A stretch of 64,000 nt of DNA, taken from Eutrigla gurnardus. Its lineage: Eukaryota; Chordata; Actinopteri; Perciformes; Triglidae. How positions within the stretch are numbered: the stretch's first letter is position 1; the number at the start of each line of letters is the position of its first letter. The notes beneath the pieces are model-generated. The model did not search any database. It was not told the DNA's origin and saw only the letters and a program-made list of their open reading frames with translations. This document shows positions 39,433-51,125 of this stretch, one piece after another. The translations under genes and the position numbers were made by a program. Location: contig CAUPSS010000180.1 in NCBI GenBank assembly GCA_963514095.1, positions 1-64,000 on the forward strand, read 5' to 3'.

Positions 39433-41682
39433 TCACCTCTCATTCAGTCCTCCTGGATGTGTTGTGCCGAGTCTGGCGATCCACTCCTTCTCACACCGGG
39501 TTCTCTGTGCCTTGGTCCACCTCAGGTCGCATTGCACCACCGTGGCCCGTACCGCCGGCCATCCATGCAGGATGAAGTGATGGACCAGGTGAGTGTGTGT
39601 GTTCTTGCGCCTGAGAATGTTGTAGCGATGCTGAGTGAACCTGGTGAGAAGGGTGTTTAGTGTTTCCCCGACATATTGTGCCCCACAGGTTGAACATACA
39701 ATAACATACACACAGTTTTTTGACTTAACACATCCGAAAAAACCTGTTTTGTATATGTTGTTGTTGTGTGGGTTTTTCAGCCATGTTACATGTTTGAAGA
39801 ACTGGGCTAACACAGATGTCCGTGGGGGATTCAACACTTTTAATTTTGCCTTAACCAGTTTGTCCTGTAAATTCCTGTTCCTTCTGTAAGCTGCAATGAT
39901 TCTGTGATCCATCAGGAGCTGGCTGTCCCTGGAAAACAGTGAGAAGCTGTTCTTGGTGGCTGTAACAAGCTTCACAGTGGAAGGAGAATACATGGTGACA
40001 AGTGGCAGTGGGGATTCAACAACAATCGGCTTCTTGATCATAAAGTTTTTCCGGCATTTGCGGAGAAATGTCCAGGAGTACCCTCTGGTGGTCAACACTG
40101 AGAACAGCACTTTGGTGGCCTTAACAAAGTCTACATCAAGTGTGCATATTCTCTTGAACCGTAGCAACTGTGATTTAACCAGACCCGGAAAAGTGTGTTT
40201 GGGATGGAAACTGGTTTTGTGAAGGAGGGCGTGAGTGTCTGTCTCCTTGAAGAAAACTTTGATCTCCAGACGGTGAGTGTCTTTGAAGTCCGTGTGTTTG
40301 AATGTCGTTGTGTCGAGGAAATCGACAGAGTGCTGGTCAGCTGTGGATTTGAGTGTTATGGAGGCGTTATGTGTGTTCAAAGTCTGAAGAAACACCTGGA
40401 AGTCCTCTTTCGAATGAGTCCAAACGCCCCAAATATCATCCAAATATCTGAAGTACTGTACAGGTTTTTTAACACATGTGGCCAGTGCTGAAGCTTCCCA
40501 CTGGGCCATAAATATGTTGGCATAGGCTGGTGCGAACTTTTTGCCCATAGCTGTGCCTTTAACCTGCAGAAAACAGTTACCATCAAACTGAAAGTCATTT
40601 CTCTTAAGATTGATCTCCAAAAGGTGAAGTAGCTCCTTATCCGGCCTCTTTTTATCGGGATATTTGAAGAAAATGTTTTTAACGGCTAAAATGCCCTCAT
40701 CAATGTCAATGTTAGTATAGAGGCTGTCAATGTCCATGGTAAATAGGATAGATTGCTCTGGCATGTGGAGTTGCTTCACCTTGTTGACAAAATCATACGT
40801 GTCTTTGATGTAACTGGGATGCCTGGTCGAAAGAGGAGTTAGATAGTGGTCTAGAAACTCAGCTGTGTAATATGTTTCACTATCACAGTCGGAAACAATA
40901 GGTCTACCCGGTGGGATGACATGTGGAACACTCCATTTAGCAGGATCTTTATGGATCTTAGGAAGCATGTAAAACAATCTGGCCCTCGGAACAGAGTTAC
41001 CCAGTAGATACTTTTTCTGCTTAAGATTAATAAATTTCTTATCCACCAATGATTGTATAACCTTAGCTACTAGGGGGATTGTGTCTGGAAATATGGGTTT
41101 GGGTAGCCTAGTGTAGTATTGACTGTCATTAAGCTGCCGATAGCCCTCCCACAGGTATTGGGCCCGGTCCATAATGGTGATCGCACTGCCTTTGTCAGCC
41201 GGTTTAAGAACAATGTGTTTGTTATGGCAAAGTCGTTTGAGAGCCTCCACTTCTGCAGGGAGGAGATTAGGTTTAACAGGAACAACCTTGAACTCAGTGT
41301 CAAACTGTGAAATGTCTGCATAAACAAGTGCATTAACGGCTGGGTGGATCTTTCCAGGAGGAGGGGTCCAGGTCGACGCAGGTGTGAAGGGCGGTGGTTC
41401 CGAGTCCGGCTTATCCTGGAAATACACAGCGAGTTTCAGTTTTCTGTGGTAAGTCTGGAGATCAAATCTACTTTGTTCCCTAACATGTTTATGGCACCCC
41501 TCTGTGGGGATGAATGAAAGACCCCTGTTCAGTAGGGAAAATTGGGTCTCGGACAATTGAAAGTTTTTAGCCAGCACAATCACATTCTTACTGTTGTTGA
41601 TATTCGTGCTGTTAATGTTAGTGCTCTTCCCCTCCTGATTAGACAGGTTTGTGGGGAAGTCTAATTTAGGTAGTTGATCCAA
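39433..41682 (-). CDS. ORF2 PLE reverse transcriptase/GIY-YIG endonuclease (unit 10)
   Basis: Intact copy with Phe217. Confidence 0.93.
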   Translation of the reverse strand: MDQLPKLDFPTNLSNQEGKSTNINSTNINNSKNVIVLAKNFQLSETQFSLLNRGLSFIPTEGCHKHVREQSRFDLQTYHRKLKLAVYFQDKPDSEPPPFTPASTWTPPPGKIHPAVNALVYADISQFDTEFKVVPVKPNLLPAEVEALKRLCHNKHIVLKPADKGSAITIMDRAQYLWEGYRQLNDSQYYTRLPKPIFPDTIPLVAKVIQSLVDKKFINLKQKKYLLGNSVPRARLFYMLPKIHKDPAKWSVPHVIPPGRPIVSDCDSETYYTAEFLDHYLTPLSTRHPSYIKDTYDFVNKVKQLHMPEQSILFTMDIDSLYTNIDIDEGILAVKNIFFKYPDKKRPDKELLHLLEINLKRNDFQFDGNCFLQVKGTAMGKKFAPAYANIFMAQWEASALATCVKKPVQYFRYLDDIWGVWTHSKEDFQVFLQTLNTHNASITLKSTADQHSVDFLDTTTFKHTDFKDTHRLEIKVFFKETDTHALLHKTSFHPKHTFPGLVKSQLLRFKRICTLDVDFVKATKVLFSVLTTRGYSWTFLRKCRKNFMIKKPIVVESPLPLVTMYSPSTVKLVTATKNSFSLFSRDSQLLMDHRIIAAYRRNRNLQDKLVKAKLKVLNPPRTSVLAQFFKHVTWLKNPHNNNIYKTGFFGCVKSKNCVYVIVCSTCGAQYVGETLNTLLTRFTQHRYNILRRKNTHTHLVHHFILHGWPAVRATVVQCDLRWTKAQRTRCEKEWIARLGTTHPGGLNER

Positions 41683-42467
41683 TGCTCTGAGACATTAACT
41701 GCCGTTGAACGAGTCCAATGAACCATGTCTCTTTCAGTGTTGAAGTTTTCTTGGGGCAGAGCCTCAATGAACCCACAGTTTGTGGAAATGTGTTGATTGA
41801 GGTGGGCCAGGAGGGTCTGCTCCTTGTGTGGGAGAGTTTTGGAAAAGTTAATCTCTGGGACCAGGATCTCAGCATGAGGGAACCTGGTCTTAGCAGTCTT
41901 AAGTAGTTTCTGTAACTCTTTAACGGCAGTCTCGCCGTTTAGTTGGCCCTTGTTGTTGAGGCCAAAGGAGAGGACCATTTTGTCGACCGTCACAGTGCTC
42001 GTGGCGGCGGCGAGGATGGCCTCTGCATGTCTGATCGTGGCACCTGGGAAGCCGTCGATCTGTAGATCTGGAATAGTGTATGGCGGGAGTCTGGTAACGT
42101 TCGAGTCGCCCAGGACGACCCACTTCTTTACAATATGTAGAGACCAGGTCTGAAGCTTCTTAGTAGTGTTGCAATGTCTAGTGGGTTTGCGTGCTCTGCT
42201 CTCAGGGGGAGAGAGAAGAGGCAGTTTGGTTTGAACCATAGTCTTACGGCCCAGGGGGGACAAGTTGTTCCTGGTCCTCGGTGATAGTCTCTGGGCGAGT
42301 CCAGGAGGAGGAGGAGAAGGAGAGGGGGACGGAGAAAACGACTGGAGCTCCGATTCAAATGCGTCGGCGTAGTCGAGGTCCATTGCGTCCATCTCTGGGT
42401 TGCCCTCGATCATTTCCTCCTTGGTCGGCAACACAGTGTGTGAGTCCATGGCTGTGTCTTCTCCCAT
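41661..42467 (-). CDS. ORF1 SGNH esterase-like, truncated (unit 10)
   Basis: Intact copy, identical in protein to unit 1. Confidence 0.85.
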   Translation of the reverse strand: MGEDTAMDSHTVLPTKEEMIEGNPEMDAMDLDYADAFESELQSFSPSPSPSPPPPGLAQRLSPRTRNNLSPLGRKTMVQTKLPLLSPPESRARKPTRHCNTTKKLQTWSLHIVKKWVVLGDSNVTRLPPYTIPDLQIDGFPGATIRHAEAILAAATSTVTVDKMVLSFGLNNKGQLNGETAVKELQKLLKTAKTRFPHAEILVPEINFSKTLPHKEQTLLAHLNQHISTNCGFIEALPQENFNTERDMVHWTRSTAVNVSEHWINYLN

Positions 42468-42676
42468 CTGTGACTCCAGCACTTCGATGATGTCCAGGTC
42501 CGGTCCCAGGACGCAGACGTGGGATGTAGGAGGGGTCCCGGGGGTCCGAAGGGGTCCACGGGAGTCTCCGGCGGTCGTTGCAGCAGGAGACGTGATCCGT
42601 CGGCGTGAAGCGGGTCCCGGCCGTGCACGTGGGACGGGGGTTGGTGTAAAGGGGACCGTGAAGTCCTGATCGACCC

Positions 42677-42717
42677 TTTCGACGTTTCGGTTCTATGGCA
42701 GAACCTTCTTCAGGAAA
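42677..42717 (-). ncRNA. Hammerhead ribozyme at unit 10/11 junction
   Basis: Same sequence as at 4841-4881; cut predicted at 42680/42681. Confidence 0.75.
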
Positions 42718-43636
42718 TAACTTGTCTAATTTATGAAAAGAATGATGGACGAGCTCGTGTAGAATGTCCGGGAATTGTGCAGCTACGGTGCGTAATGGGC
42801 AGCACGTTAACTCCGGTGTGAGTGTCTCTGGTGGTCATTGCCGGTAATTCTACCATAAAGGCGGTAGTCCGTCCGCCATTTTGTTTAAAACATGCCATTG
42901 ACTATGGGTAATGTCGTTTTTCGCAGGAAAACAAAGATGGCGTCGCTCGGAGGACACGGGATCTCCTCACAGGTCCTGGAAGGGAGCTAAAGCGCCAGCA
43001 GTTTCCTGGAAGGGAACTAAACATCACATTTTAGGCATTCAACATGGATATCTTGTGTAAATAATAATAATAATACATACTTGTATTTAAATGTTAATTA
43101 TACTACTATAAGTAGTTATTTTATATATTAATAATAAAGAAATAATAATAAAAAAATAAATAAAAATGTTGTTATATCCATGTGATGTCTGAGTGTGTGT
43201 TTTTTATAAGTTCCAGGTGTCAAAATGGTCCCGTACTTAGGGTTAGGTGTGAGAAGGAGTGGTTAGGGTTAGGAGAAGTGGACAGGGTGAGGTGTCTCAC
43301 TTCTCCAAGCACCGTGGGTCTGTAGTGGGGTGTGATGGGGTCTAAATAATGTAGGGGGCCTGTAGTTTAGGTTTAGGGGTGGGTTCAAATGACATAAGGG
43401 GCCTGTAATTTAGGTTTAGGTGTGGGTCCGAATTAGACGTGGTGGGGGGGAGGAAGAATGTGTAGAGTGTGTATTAACACTGCCGTCGTGGGAGGGAGTA
43501 GGCCGCACCCGAGAGTCAGAGCCGGAGGCACGGGCTGGTTAGGGGAAGAAGAGGGTAGTGGATAGTCCGATGCACTGTCCATCTGCGGCTCCTCCTCCCG
43601 AGCACGACCCATCCCCCGTCGCCGTGCAGGCAGTGG

Positions 43637-45886
43637 TCACCTCTCATTCAGTCCTCCTGGATGTGTTGTGCCGAGTCTGGCGATCCACTCCTTCTCACAC
43701 CGGGTTCTCTGTGCCTTGGTCCACCTCAGGTCGCATTGCACCACCGTGGCCCGTACCGCCGGCCATCCATGCAGGATGAAGTGATGGACCAGGTGAGTGT
43801 GTGTGTTCTTGCGCCTGAGAATGTTGTAGCGATGCTGAGTGAACCTGGTGAGAAGGGTGTTTAGTGTTTCCCCGACATATTGTGCCCCACAGGTTGAACA
43901 TACAATAACATACACACAGTTTTTTGACTTAACACATCCGAAAAAACCTGTTTTGTATATGTTGTTGTTGTGTGGGTTTTTCAGCCATGTTACATGTTTG
44001 AAGAACTGGGCTAACACAGATGTCCGTGGGGGATTCAACACTTTTAATTTTGCCTTAACCAGTTTGTCCTGTAAATTCCTGTTCCTTCTGTAAGCTGCAA
44101 TGATTCTGTGATCCATCAGGAGCTGGCTGTCCCTGGAAAACAGTGAGAAGCTGTTCTTGGTGGCTGTAACAAGCTTCACAGTGGAAGGAGAATACATGGT
44201 GACAAGTGGCAGTGGGGATTCAACAACAATCGGCTTCTTGATCATAAAGTTTTTCCGGCATTTGCGGAGAAATGTCCAGGAGTACCCTCTGGTGGTCAAC
44301 ACTGAGAACAGCACTTTGGTGGCCTTAACAAAGTCTACATCAAGTGTGCATATTCTCTTGAACCGTAGCAACTGTGATTTAACCAGACCCGGAAAAGTGT
44401 GTTTGGGATGGAAACTGGTTTTGTGAAGGAGGGCGTGAGTGTCTGTCTCCTTGAAGAAAACTTTGATCTCCAGACGGTGAGTGTCTTTGAAGTCCGTGTG
44501 TTTGAATGTCGTTGTGTCGAGGAAATCGACAGAGTGCTGGTCAGCTGTGGATTTGAGTGTTATGGAGGCGTTATGTGTGTTCAAAGTCTGAAGAAACACC
44601 TGGAAGTCCTCTTTCGAATGAGTCCAAACGCCCCAAATATCATCCAAATATCTGAAGTACTGTACAGGTTTTTTAACACATGTGGCCAGTGCTGAAGCTT
44701 CCCACTGGGCCATAAATATGTTGGCATAGGCTGGTGCGAACTTTTTGCCCATAGCTGTGCCTTTAACCTGCAGAAAACAGTTACCATCAAACTGAAAGTC
44801 ATTTCTCTTAAGATTGATCTCCAAAAGGTGAAGTAGCTCCTTATCCGGCCTCTTTTTATCGGGATATTTGAAGAAAATGTTTTTAACGGCTAAAATGCCC
44901 TCATCAATGTCAATGTTAGTATAGAGGCTGTCAATGTCCATGGTAAATAGGATAGATTGCTCTGGCATGTGGAGTTGCTTCACCTTGTTGACAAAATCAT
45001 ACGTGTCTTTGATGTAACTGGGATGCCTGGTCGAAAGAGGAGTTAGATAGTGGTCTAGAAACTCAGCTGTGTAATATGTTTCACTATCACAGTCGGAAAC
45101 AATAGGTCTACCCGGTGGGATGACATGTGGAACACTCCATTTAGCAGGATCTTTATGGATCTTAGGAAGCATGTAAAACAATCTGGCCCTCGGAACAGAG
45201 TTACCCAGTAGATACTTTTTCTGCTTAAGATTAATAAATTTCTTATCCACCAATGATTGTATAACCTTAGCTACTAGGGGGATTGTGTCTGGAAATATGG
45301 GTTTGGGTAGCCTAGTGTAGTATTGACTGTCATTAAGCTGCCGATAGCCCTCCCACAGGTATTGGGCCCGGTCCATAATGGTGATCGCACTGCCTTTGTC
45401 AGCCGGTTTAAGAACAATGTGTTTGTTATGGCAAAGTCGTTTGAGAGCCTCCACTTCTGCAGGGAGGAGATTAGGTTTAACAGGAACAACCTTGAACTCA
45501 GTGTCAAACTGTGAAATGTCTGCATAAACAAGTGCATTAACGGCTGGGTGGATCTTTCCAGGAGGAGGGGTCCAGGTCGACGCAGGTGTGAAGGGCGGTG
45601 GTTCCGAGTCCGGCTTATCCTGGAAATACACAGCGAGTTTCAGTTTTCTGTGGTAAGTCTGGAGATCAAATCTACTTTGTTCCCTAACATGTTTATGGCA
45701 CCCCTCTGTGGGGATGAATGAAAGACCCCTGTTCAGTAGGGAAAATTGGGTCTCGGACAATTGAAAGTTTTTAGCCAGCACAATCACATTCTTACTGTTG
45801 TTGATATTCGTGCTGTTAATGTTAGTGCTCTTCCCCTCCTGATTAGACAGGTTTGTGGGGAAGTCTAATTTAGGTAGTTGATCCAA
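43637..45886 (-). CDS. ORF2 PLE reverse transcriptase/GIY-YIG endonuclease (unit 11)
   Basis: Intact copy with Phe217. Confidence 0.93.
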   Translation of the reverse strand: MDQLPKLDFPTNLSNQEGKSTNINSTNINNSKNVIVLAKNFQLSETQFSLLNRGLSFIPTEGCHKHVREQSRFDLQTYHRKLKLAVYFQDKPDSEPPPFTPASTWTPPPGKIHPAVNALVYADISQFDTEFKVVPVKPNLLPAEVEALKRLCHNKHIVLKPADKGSAITIMDRAQYLWEGYRQLNDSQYYTRLPKPIFPDTIPLVAKVIQSLVDKKFINLKQKKYLLGNSVPRARLFYMLPKIHKDPAKWSVPHVIPPGRPIVSDCDSETYYTAEFLDHYLTPLSTRHPSYIKDTYDFVNKVKQLHMPEQSILFTMDIDSLYTNIDIDEGILAVKNIFFKYPDKKRPDKELLHLLEINLKRNDFQFDGNCFLQVKGTAMGKKFAPAYANIFMAQWEASALATCVKKPVQYFRYLDDIWGVWTHSKEDFQVFLQTLNTHNASITLKSTADQHSVDFLDTTTFKHTDFKDTHRLEIKVFFKETDTHALLHKTSFHPKHTFPGLVKSQLLRFKRICTLDVDFVKATKVLFSVLTTRGYSWTFLRKCRKNFMIKKPIVVESPLPLVTMYSPSTVKLVTATKNSFSLFSRDSQLLMDHRIIAAYRRNRNLQDKLVKAKLKVLNPPRTSVLAQFFKHVTWLKNPHNNNIYKTGFFGCVKSKNCVYVIVCSTCGAQYVGETLNTLLTRFTQHRYNILRRKNTHTHLVHHFILHGWPAVRATVVQCDLRWTKAQRTRCEKEWIARLGTTHPGGLNER

Positions 45887-46671
45887 TGCTCTGAGACATT
45901 AACTGCCGTTGAACGAGTCCAATGAACCATGTCTCTTTCAGTGTTGAAGTTTTCTTGGGGCAGAGCCTCAATGAACCCACAGTTTGTGGAAATGTGTTGA
46001 TTGAGGTGGGCCAGGAGGGTCTGCTCCTTGTGTGGGAGAGTTTTGGAAAAGTTAATCTCTGGGACCAGGATCTCAGCATGAGGGAACCTGGTCTTAGCAG
46101 TCTTAAGTAGTTTCTGTAACTCTTTAACGGCAGTCTCGCCGTTTAGTTGGCCCTTGTTGTTGAGGCCAAAGGAGAGGACCATTTTGTCGACCGTCACAGT
46201 GCTCGTGGCGGCGGCGAGGATGGCCTCTGCATGTCTGATCGTGGCACCTGGGAAGCCGTCGATCTGTAGATCTGGAATAGTGTATGGCGGGAGTCTGGTA
46301 ACGTTCGAGTCGCCCAGGACGACCCACTTCTTTACAATATGTAGAGACCAGGTCTGAAGCTTCTTAGTAGTGTTGCAATGTCTAGTGGGTTTGCGTGCTC
46401 TGCTCTCAGGGGGAGAGAGAAGAGGCAGTTTGGTTTGAACCATAGTCTTACGGCCCAGGGGGGACAAGTTGTTCCTGGTCCTCGGTGATAGTCTCTGGGC
46501 GAGTCCAGGAGGAGGAGGAGAAGGAGAGGGGGACGGAGAAAACGACTGGAGCTCCGATTCAAATGCGTCGGCGTAGTCGAGGTCCATTGCGTCCATCTCT
46601 GGGTTGCCCTCGATCATTTCCTCCTTGGTCGGCAACACAGTGTGTGAGTCCATGGCTGTGTCTTCTCCCAT
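45865..46671 (-). CDS. ORF1 SGNH esterase-like, truncated (unit 11)
   Basis: Intact copy, identical in protein to unit 1. Confidence 0.85.
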   Translation of the reverse strand: MGEDTAMDSHTVLPTKEEMIEGNPEMDAMDLDYADAFESELQSFSPSPSPSPPPPGLAQRLSPRTRNNLSPLGRKTMVQTKLPLLSPPESRARKPTRHCNTTKKLQTWSLHIVKKWVVLGDSNVTRLPPYTIPDLQIDGFPGATIRHAEAILAAATSTVTVDKMVLSFGLNNKGQLNGETAVKELQKLLKTAKTRFPHAEILVPEINFSKTLPHKEQTLLAHLNQHISTNCGFIEALPQENFNTERDMVHWTRSTAVNVSEHWINYLN

Positions 46672-46880
46672 CTGTGACTCCAGCACTTCGATGATGTCCA
46701 GGTCCGGTCCCAGGACGCAGACGTGGGATGTAGGAGGGGTCCCGGGGGTCCGAAGGGGTCCACGGGAGTCTCCGGCGGTCGTTGCAGCAGGAGACGTGAT
46801 CCGTCGGCGTGAAGCGGGTCCCGGCCGTGCACGTGGGACGGGGGTTGGTGTAAAGGGGACCGTGAAGTCCTGATCGACCC

Positions 46881-46921
46881 TTTCGACGTTTCGGTTCTAT
46901 GGCAGAACCTTCTTCAGGAAA
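46881..46921 (-). ncRNA. Hammerhead ribozyme at unit 11/12 junction
   Basis: Same sequence as at 4841-4881; cut predicted at 46884/46885. Confidence 0.75.
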
Positions 46922-47840
46922 TAACTTGTCTAATTTATGAAAAGAATGATGGACGAGCTCGTGTAGAATGTCCGGGAATTGTGCAGCTACGGTGCGTAAT
47001 GGGCAGCACGTTAACTCCGGTGTGAGTGTCTCTGGTGGTCATTGCCGGTAATTCTACCATAAAGGCGGTAGTCCGTCCGCCATTTTGTTTAAAACATGCC
47101 ATTGACTATGGGTAATGTCGTTTTTCGCAGGAAAACAAAGATGGCGTCGCTCGGAGGACACGGGATCTCCTCACAGGTCCTGGAAGGGAGCTAAAGCGCC
47201 AGCAGTTTCCTGGAAGGGAACTAAACATCACATTTTAGGCATTCAACATGGATATCTTGTGTAAATAATAATAATAATACATACTTGTATTTAAATGTTA
47301 ATTATACTACTATAAGTAGTTATTTTATATATTAATAATAAAGAAATAATAATAAAAAAATAAATAAAAATGTTGTTATATCCATGTGATGTCTGAGTGT
47401 GTGTTTTTTATAAGTTCCAGGTGTCAAAATGGTCCCGTACTTAGGGTTAGGTGTGAGAAGGAGTGGTTAGGGTTAGGAGAAGTGGACAGGGTGAGGTGTC
47501 TCACTTCTCCAAGCACCGTGGGTCTGTAGTGGGGTGTGATGGGGTCTAAATAATGTAGGGGGCCTGTAGTTTAGGTTTAGGGGTGGGTTCAAATGACATA
47601 AGGGGCCTGTAATTTAGGTTTAGGTGTGGGTCCGAATTAGACGTGGTGGGGGGGAGGAAGAATGTGTAGAGTGTGTATTAACACTGCCGTCGTGGGAGGG
47701 AGTAGGCCGCACCCGAGAGTCAGAGCCGGAGGCACGGGCTGGTTAGGGGAAGAAGAGGGTAGTGGATAGTCCGATGCACTGTCCATCTGCGGCTCCTCCT
47801 CCCGAGCACGACCCATCCCCCGTCGCCGTGCAGGCAGTGG

Positions 47841-50090
47841 TCACCTCTCATTCAGTCCTCCTGGATGTGTTGTGCCGAGTCTGGCGATCCACTCCTTCTC
47901 ACACCGGGTTCTCTGTGCCTTGGTCCACCTCAGGTCGCATTGCACCACCGTGGCCCGTACCGCCGGCCATCCATGCAGGATGAAGTGATGGACCAGGTGA
48001 GTGTGTGTGTTCTTGCGCCTGAGAATGTTGTAGCGATGCTGAGTGAACCTGGTGAGAAGGGTGTTTAGTGTTTCCCCGACATATTGTGCCCCACAGGTTG
48101 AACATACAATAACATACACACAGTTTTTTGACTTAACACATCCGAAAAAACCTGTTTTGTATATGTTGTTGTTGTGTGGGTTTTTCAGCCATGTTACATG
48201 TTTGAAGAACTGGGCTAACACAGATGTCCGTGGGGGATTCAACACTTTTAATTTTGCCTTAACCAGTTTGTCCTGTAAATTCCTGTTCCTTCTGTAAGCT
48301 GCAATGATTCTGTGATCCATCAGGAGCTGGCTGTCCCTGGAAAACAGTGAGAAGCTGTTCTTGGTGGCTGTAACAAGCTTCACAGTGGAAGGAGAATACA
48401 TGGTGACAAGTGGCAGTGGGGATTCAACAACAATCGGCTTCTTGATCATAAAGTTTTTCCGGCATTTGCGGAGAAATGTCCAGGAGTACCCTCTGGTGGT
48501 CAACACTGAGAACAGCACTTTGGTGGCCTTAACAAAGTCTACATCAAGTGTGCATATTCTCTTGAACCGTAGCAACTGTGATTTAACCAGACCCGGAAAA
48601 GTGTGTTTGGGATGGAAACTGGTTTTGTGAAGGAGGGCGTGAGTGTCTGTCTCCTTGAAGAAAACTTTGATCTCCAGACGGTGAGTGTCTTTGAAGTCCG
48701 TGTGTTTGAATGTCGTTGTGTCGAGGAAATCGACAGAGTGCTGGTCAGCTGTGGATTTGAGTGTTATGGAGGCGTTATGTGTGTTCAAAGTCTGAAGAAA
48801 CACCTGGAAGTCCTCTTTCGAATGAGTCCAAACGCCCCAAATATCATCCAAATATCTGAAGTACTGTACAGGTTTTTTAACACATGTGGCCAGTGCTGAA
48901 GCTTCCCACTGGGCCATAAATATGTTGGCATAGGCTGGTGCGAACTTTTTGCCCATAGCTGTGCCTTTAACCTGCAGAAAACAGTTACCATCAAACTGAA
49001 AGTCATTTCTCTTAAGATTGATCTCCAAAAGGTGAAGTAGCTCCTTATCCGGCCTCTTTTTATCGGGATATTTGAAGAAAATGTTTTTAACGGCTAAAAT
49101 GCCCTCATCAATGTCAATGTTAGTATAGAGGCTGTCAATGTCCATGGTAAATAGGATAGATTGCTCTGGCATGTGGAGTTGCTTCACCTTGTTGACAAAA
49201 TCATACGTGTCTTTGATGTAACTGGGATGCCTGGTCGAAAGAGGAGTTAGATAGTGGTCTAGAAACTCAGCTGTGTAATATGTTTCACTATCACAGTCGG
49301 AAACAATAGGTCTACCCGGTGGGATGACATGTGGAACACTCCATTTAGCAGGATCTTTATGGATCTTAGGAAGCATGTAAAACAATCTGGCCCTCGGAAC
49401 AGAGTTACCCAGTAGATACTTTTTCTGCTTAAGATTAATAAATTTCTTATCCACCAATGATTGTATAACCTTAGCTACTAGGGGGATTGTGTCTGGAAAT
49501 ATGGGTTTGGGTAGCCTAGTGTAGTATTGACTGTCATTAAGCTGCCGATAGCCCTCCCACAGGTATTGGGCCCGGTCCATAATGGTGATCGCACTGCCTT
49601 TGTCAGCCGGTTTAAGAACAATGTGTTTGTTATGGCAAAGTCGTTTGAGAGCCTCCACTTCTGCAGGGAGGAGATTAGGTTTAACAGGAACAACCTTGAA
49701 CTCAGTGTCAAACTGTGAAATGTCTGCATAAACAAGTGCATTAACGGCTGGGTGGATCTTTCCAGGAGGAGGGGTCCAGGTCGACGCAGGTGTGAAGGGC
49801 GGTGGTTCCGAGTCCGGCTTATCCTGGAAATACACAGCGAGTTTCAGTTTTCTGTGGTAAGTCTGGAGATCAAATCTACTTTGTTCCCTAACATGTTTAT
49901 GGCACCCCTCTGTGGGGATGAATGAAAGACCCCTGTTCAGTAGGGAAAATTGGGTCTCGGACAATTGAAAGTTTTTAGCCAGCACAATCACATTCTTACT
50001 GTTGTTGATATTCGTGCTGTTAATGTTAGTGCTCTTCCCCTCCTGATTAGACAGGTTTGTGGGGAAGTCTAATTTAGGTAGTTGATCCAA
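47841..50090 (-). CDS. ORF2 PLE reverse transcriptase/GIY-YIG endonuclease (unit 12)
   Basis: Intact copy with Phe217; the telomere-most complete ORF2 of the array. Confidence 0.93.
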   Translation of the reverse strand: MDQLPKLDFPTNLSNQEGKSTNINSTNINNSKNVIVLAKNFQLSETQFSLLNRGLSFIPTEGCHKHVREQSRFDLQTYHRKLKLAVYFQDKPDSEPPPFTPASTWTPPPGKIHPAVNALVYADISQFDTEFKVVPVKPNLLPAEVEALKRLCHNKHIVLKPADKGSAITIMDRAQYLWEGYRQLNDSQYYTRLPKPIFPDTIPLVAKVIQSLVDKKFINLKQKKYLLGNSVPRARLFYMLPKIHKDPAKWSVPHVIPPGRPIVSDCDSETYYTAEFLDHYLTPLSTRHPSYIKDTYDFVNKVKQLHMPEQSILFTMDIDSLYTNIDIDEGILAVKNIFFKYPDKKRPDKELLHLLEINLKRNDFQFDGNCFLQVKGTAMGKKFAPAYANIFMAQWEASALATCVKKPVQYFRYLDDIWGVWTHSKEDFQVFLQTLNTHNASITLKSTADQHSVDFLDTTTFKHTDFKDTHRLEIKVFFKETDTHALLHKTSFHPKHTFPGLVKSQLLRFKRICTLDVDFVKATKVLFSVLTTRGYSWTFLRKCRKNFMIKKPIVVESPLPLVTMYSPSTVKLVTATKNSFSLFSRDSQLLMDHRIIAAYRRNRNLQDKLVKAKLKVLNPPRTSVLAQFFKHVTWLKNPHNNNIYKTGFFGCVKSKNCVYVIVCSTCGAQYVGETLNTLLTRFTQHRYNILRRKNTHTHLVHHFILHGWPAVRATVVQCDLRWTKAQRTRCEKEWIARLGTTHPGGLNER

Positions 50091-50875
50091 TGCTCTGAGA
50101 CATTAACTGCCGTTGAACGAGTCCAATGAACCATGTCTCTTTCAGTGTTGAAGTTTTCTTGGGGCAGAGCCTCAATGAACCCACAGTTTGTGGAAATGTG
50201 TTGATTGAGGTGGGCCAGGAGGGTCTGCTCCTTGTGTGGGAGAGTTTTGGAAAAGTTAATCTCTGGGACCAGGATCTCAGCATGAGGGAACCTGGTCTTA
50301 GCAGTCTTAAGTAGTTTCTGTAACTCTTTAACGGCAGTCTCGCCGTTTAGTTGGCCCTTGTTGTTGAGGCCAAAGGAGAGGACCATTTTGTCGACCGTCA
50401 CAGTGCTCGTGGCGGCGGCGAGGATGGCCTCTGCATGTCTGATCGTGGCACCTGGGAAGCCGTCGATCTGTAGATCTGGAATAGTGTATGGCGGGAGTCT
50501 GGTAACGTTCGAGTCGCCCAGGACGACCCACTTCTTTACAATATGTAGAGACCAGGTCTGAAGCTTCTTAGTAGTGTTGCAATGTCTAGTGGGTTTGCGT
50601 GCTCTGCTCTCAGGGGGAGAGAGAAGAGGCAGTTTGGTTTGAACCATAGTCTTACGGCCCAGGGGGGACAAGTTGTTCCTGGTCCTCGGTGATAGTCTCT
50701 GGGCGAGTCCAGGAGGAGGAGGAGAAGGAGAGGGGGACGGAGAAAACGACTGGAGCTCCGATTCAAATGCGTCGGCGTAGTCGAGGTCCATTGCGTCCAT
50801 CTCTGGGTTGCCCTCGATCATTTCCTCCTTGGTCGGCAACACAGTGTGTGAGTCCATGGCTGTGTCTTCTCCCAT
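50069..50875 (-). CDS. ORF1 SGNH esterase-like, truncated (unit 12)
   Basis: Intact copy, identical in protein to unit 1; the telomere-most ORF1 of the array. Confidence 0.85.
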   Translation of the reverse strand: MGEDTAMDSHTVLPTKEEMIEGNPEMDAMDLDYADAFESELQSFSPSPSPSPPPPGLAQRLSPRTRNNLSPLGRKTMVQTKLPLLSPPESRARKPTRHCNTTKKLQTWSLHIVKKWVVLGDSNVTRLPPYTIPDLQIDGFPGATIRHAEAILAAATSTVTVDKMVLSFGLNNKGQLNGETAVKELQKLLKTAKTRFPHAEILVPEINFSKTLPHKEQTLLAHLNQHISTNCGFIEALPQENFNTERDMVHWTRSTAVNVSEHWINYLN

Positions 50876-51084
50876 CTGTGACTCCAGCACTTCGATGATG
50901 TCCAGGTCCGGTCCCAGGACGCAGACGTGGGATGTAGGAGGGGTCCCGGGGGTCCGAAGGGGTCCACGGGAGTCTCCGGCGGTCGTTGCAGCAGGAGACG
51001 TGATCCGTCGGCGTGAAGCGGGTCCCGGCCGTGCACGTGGGACGGGGGTTGGTGTAAAGGGGACCGTGAAGTCCTGATCGACCC

Positions 51085-51125
51085 TTTCGACGTTTCGGTT
51101 CTATGGCAGAACCTTCTTCAGGAAA
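51085..51125 (-). ncRNA. Hammerhead ribozyme at the junction of unit 12 and the terminal partial unit
   Basis: Same sequence as at 4841-4881; cut predicted at 51088/51089. It belongs to the 763-bp partial unit that abuts the telomere tract. Confidence 0.75.
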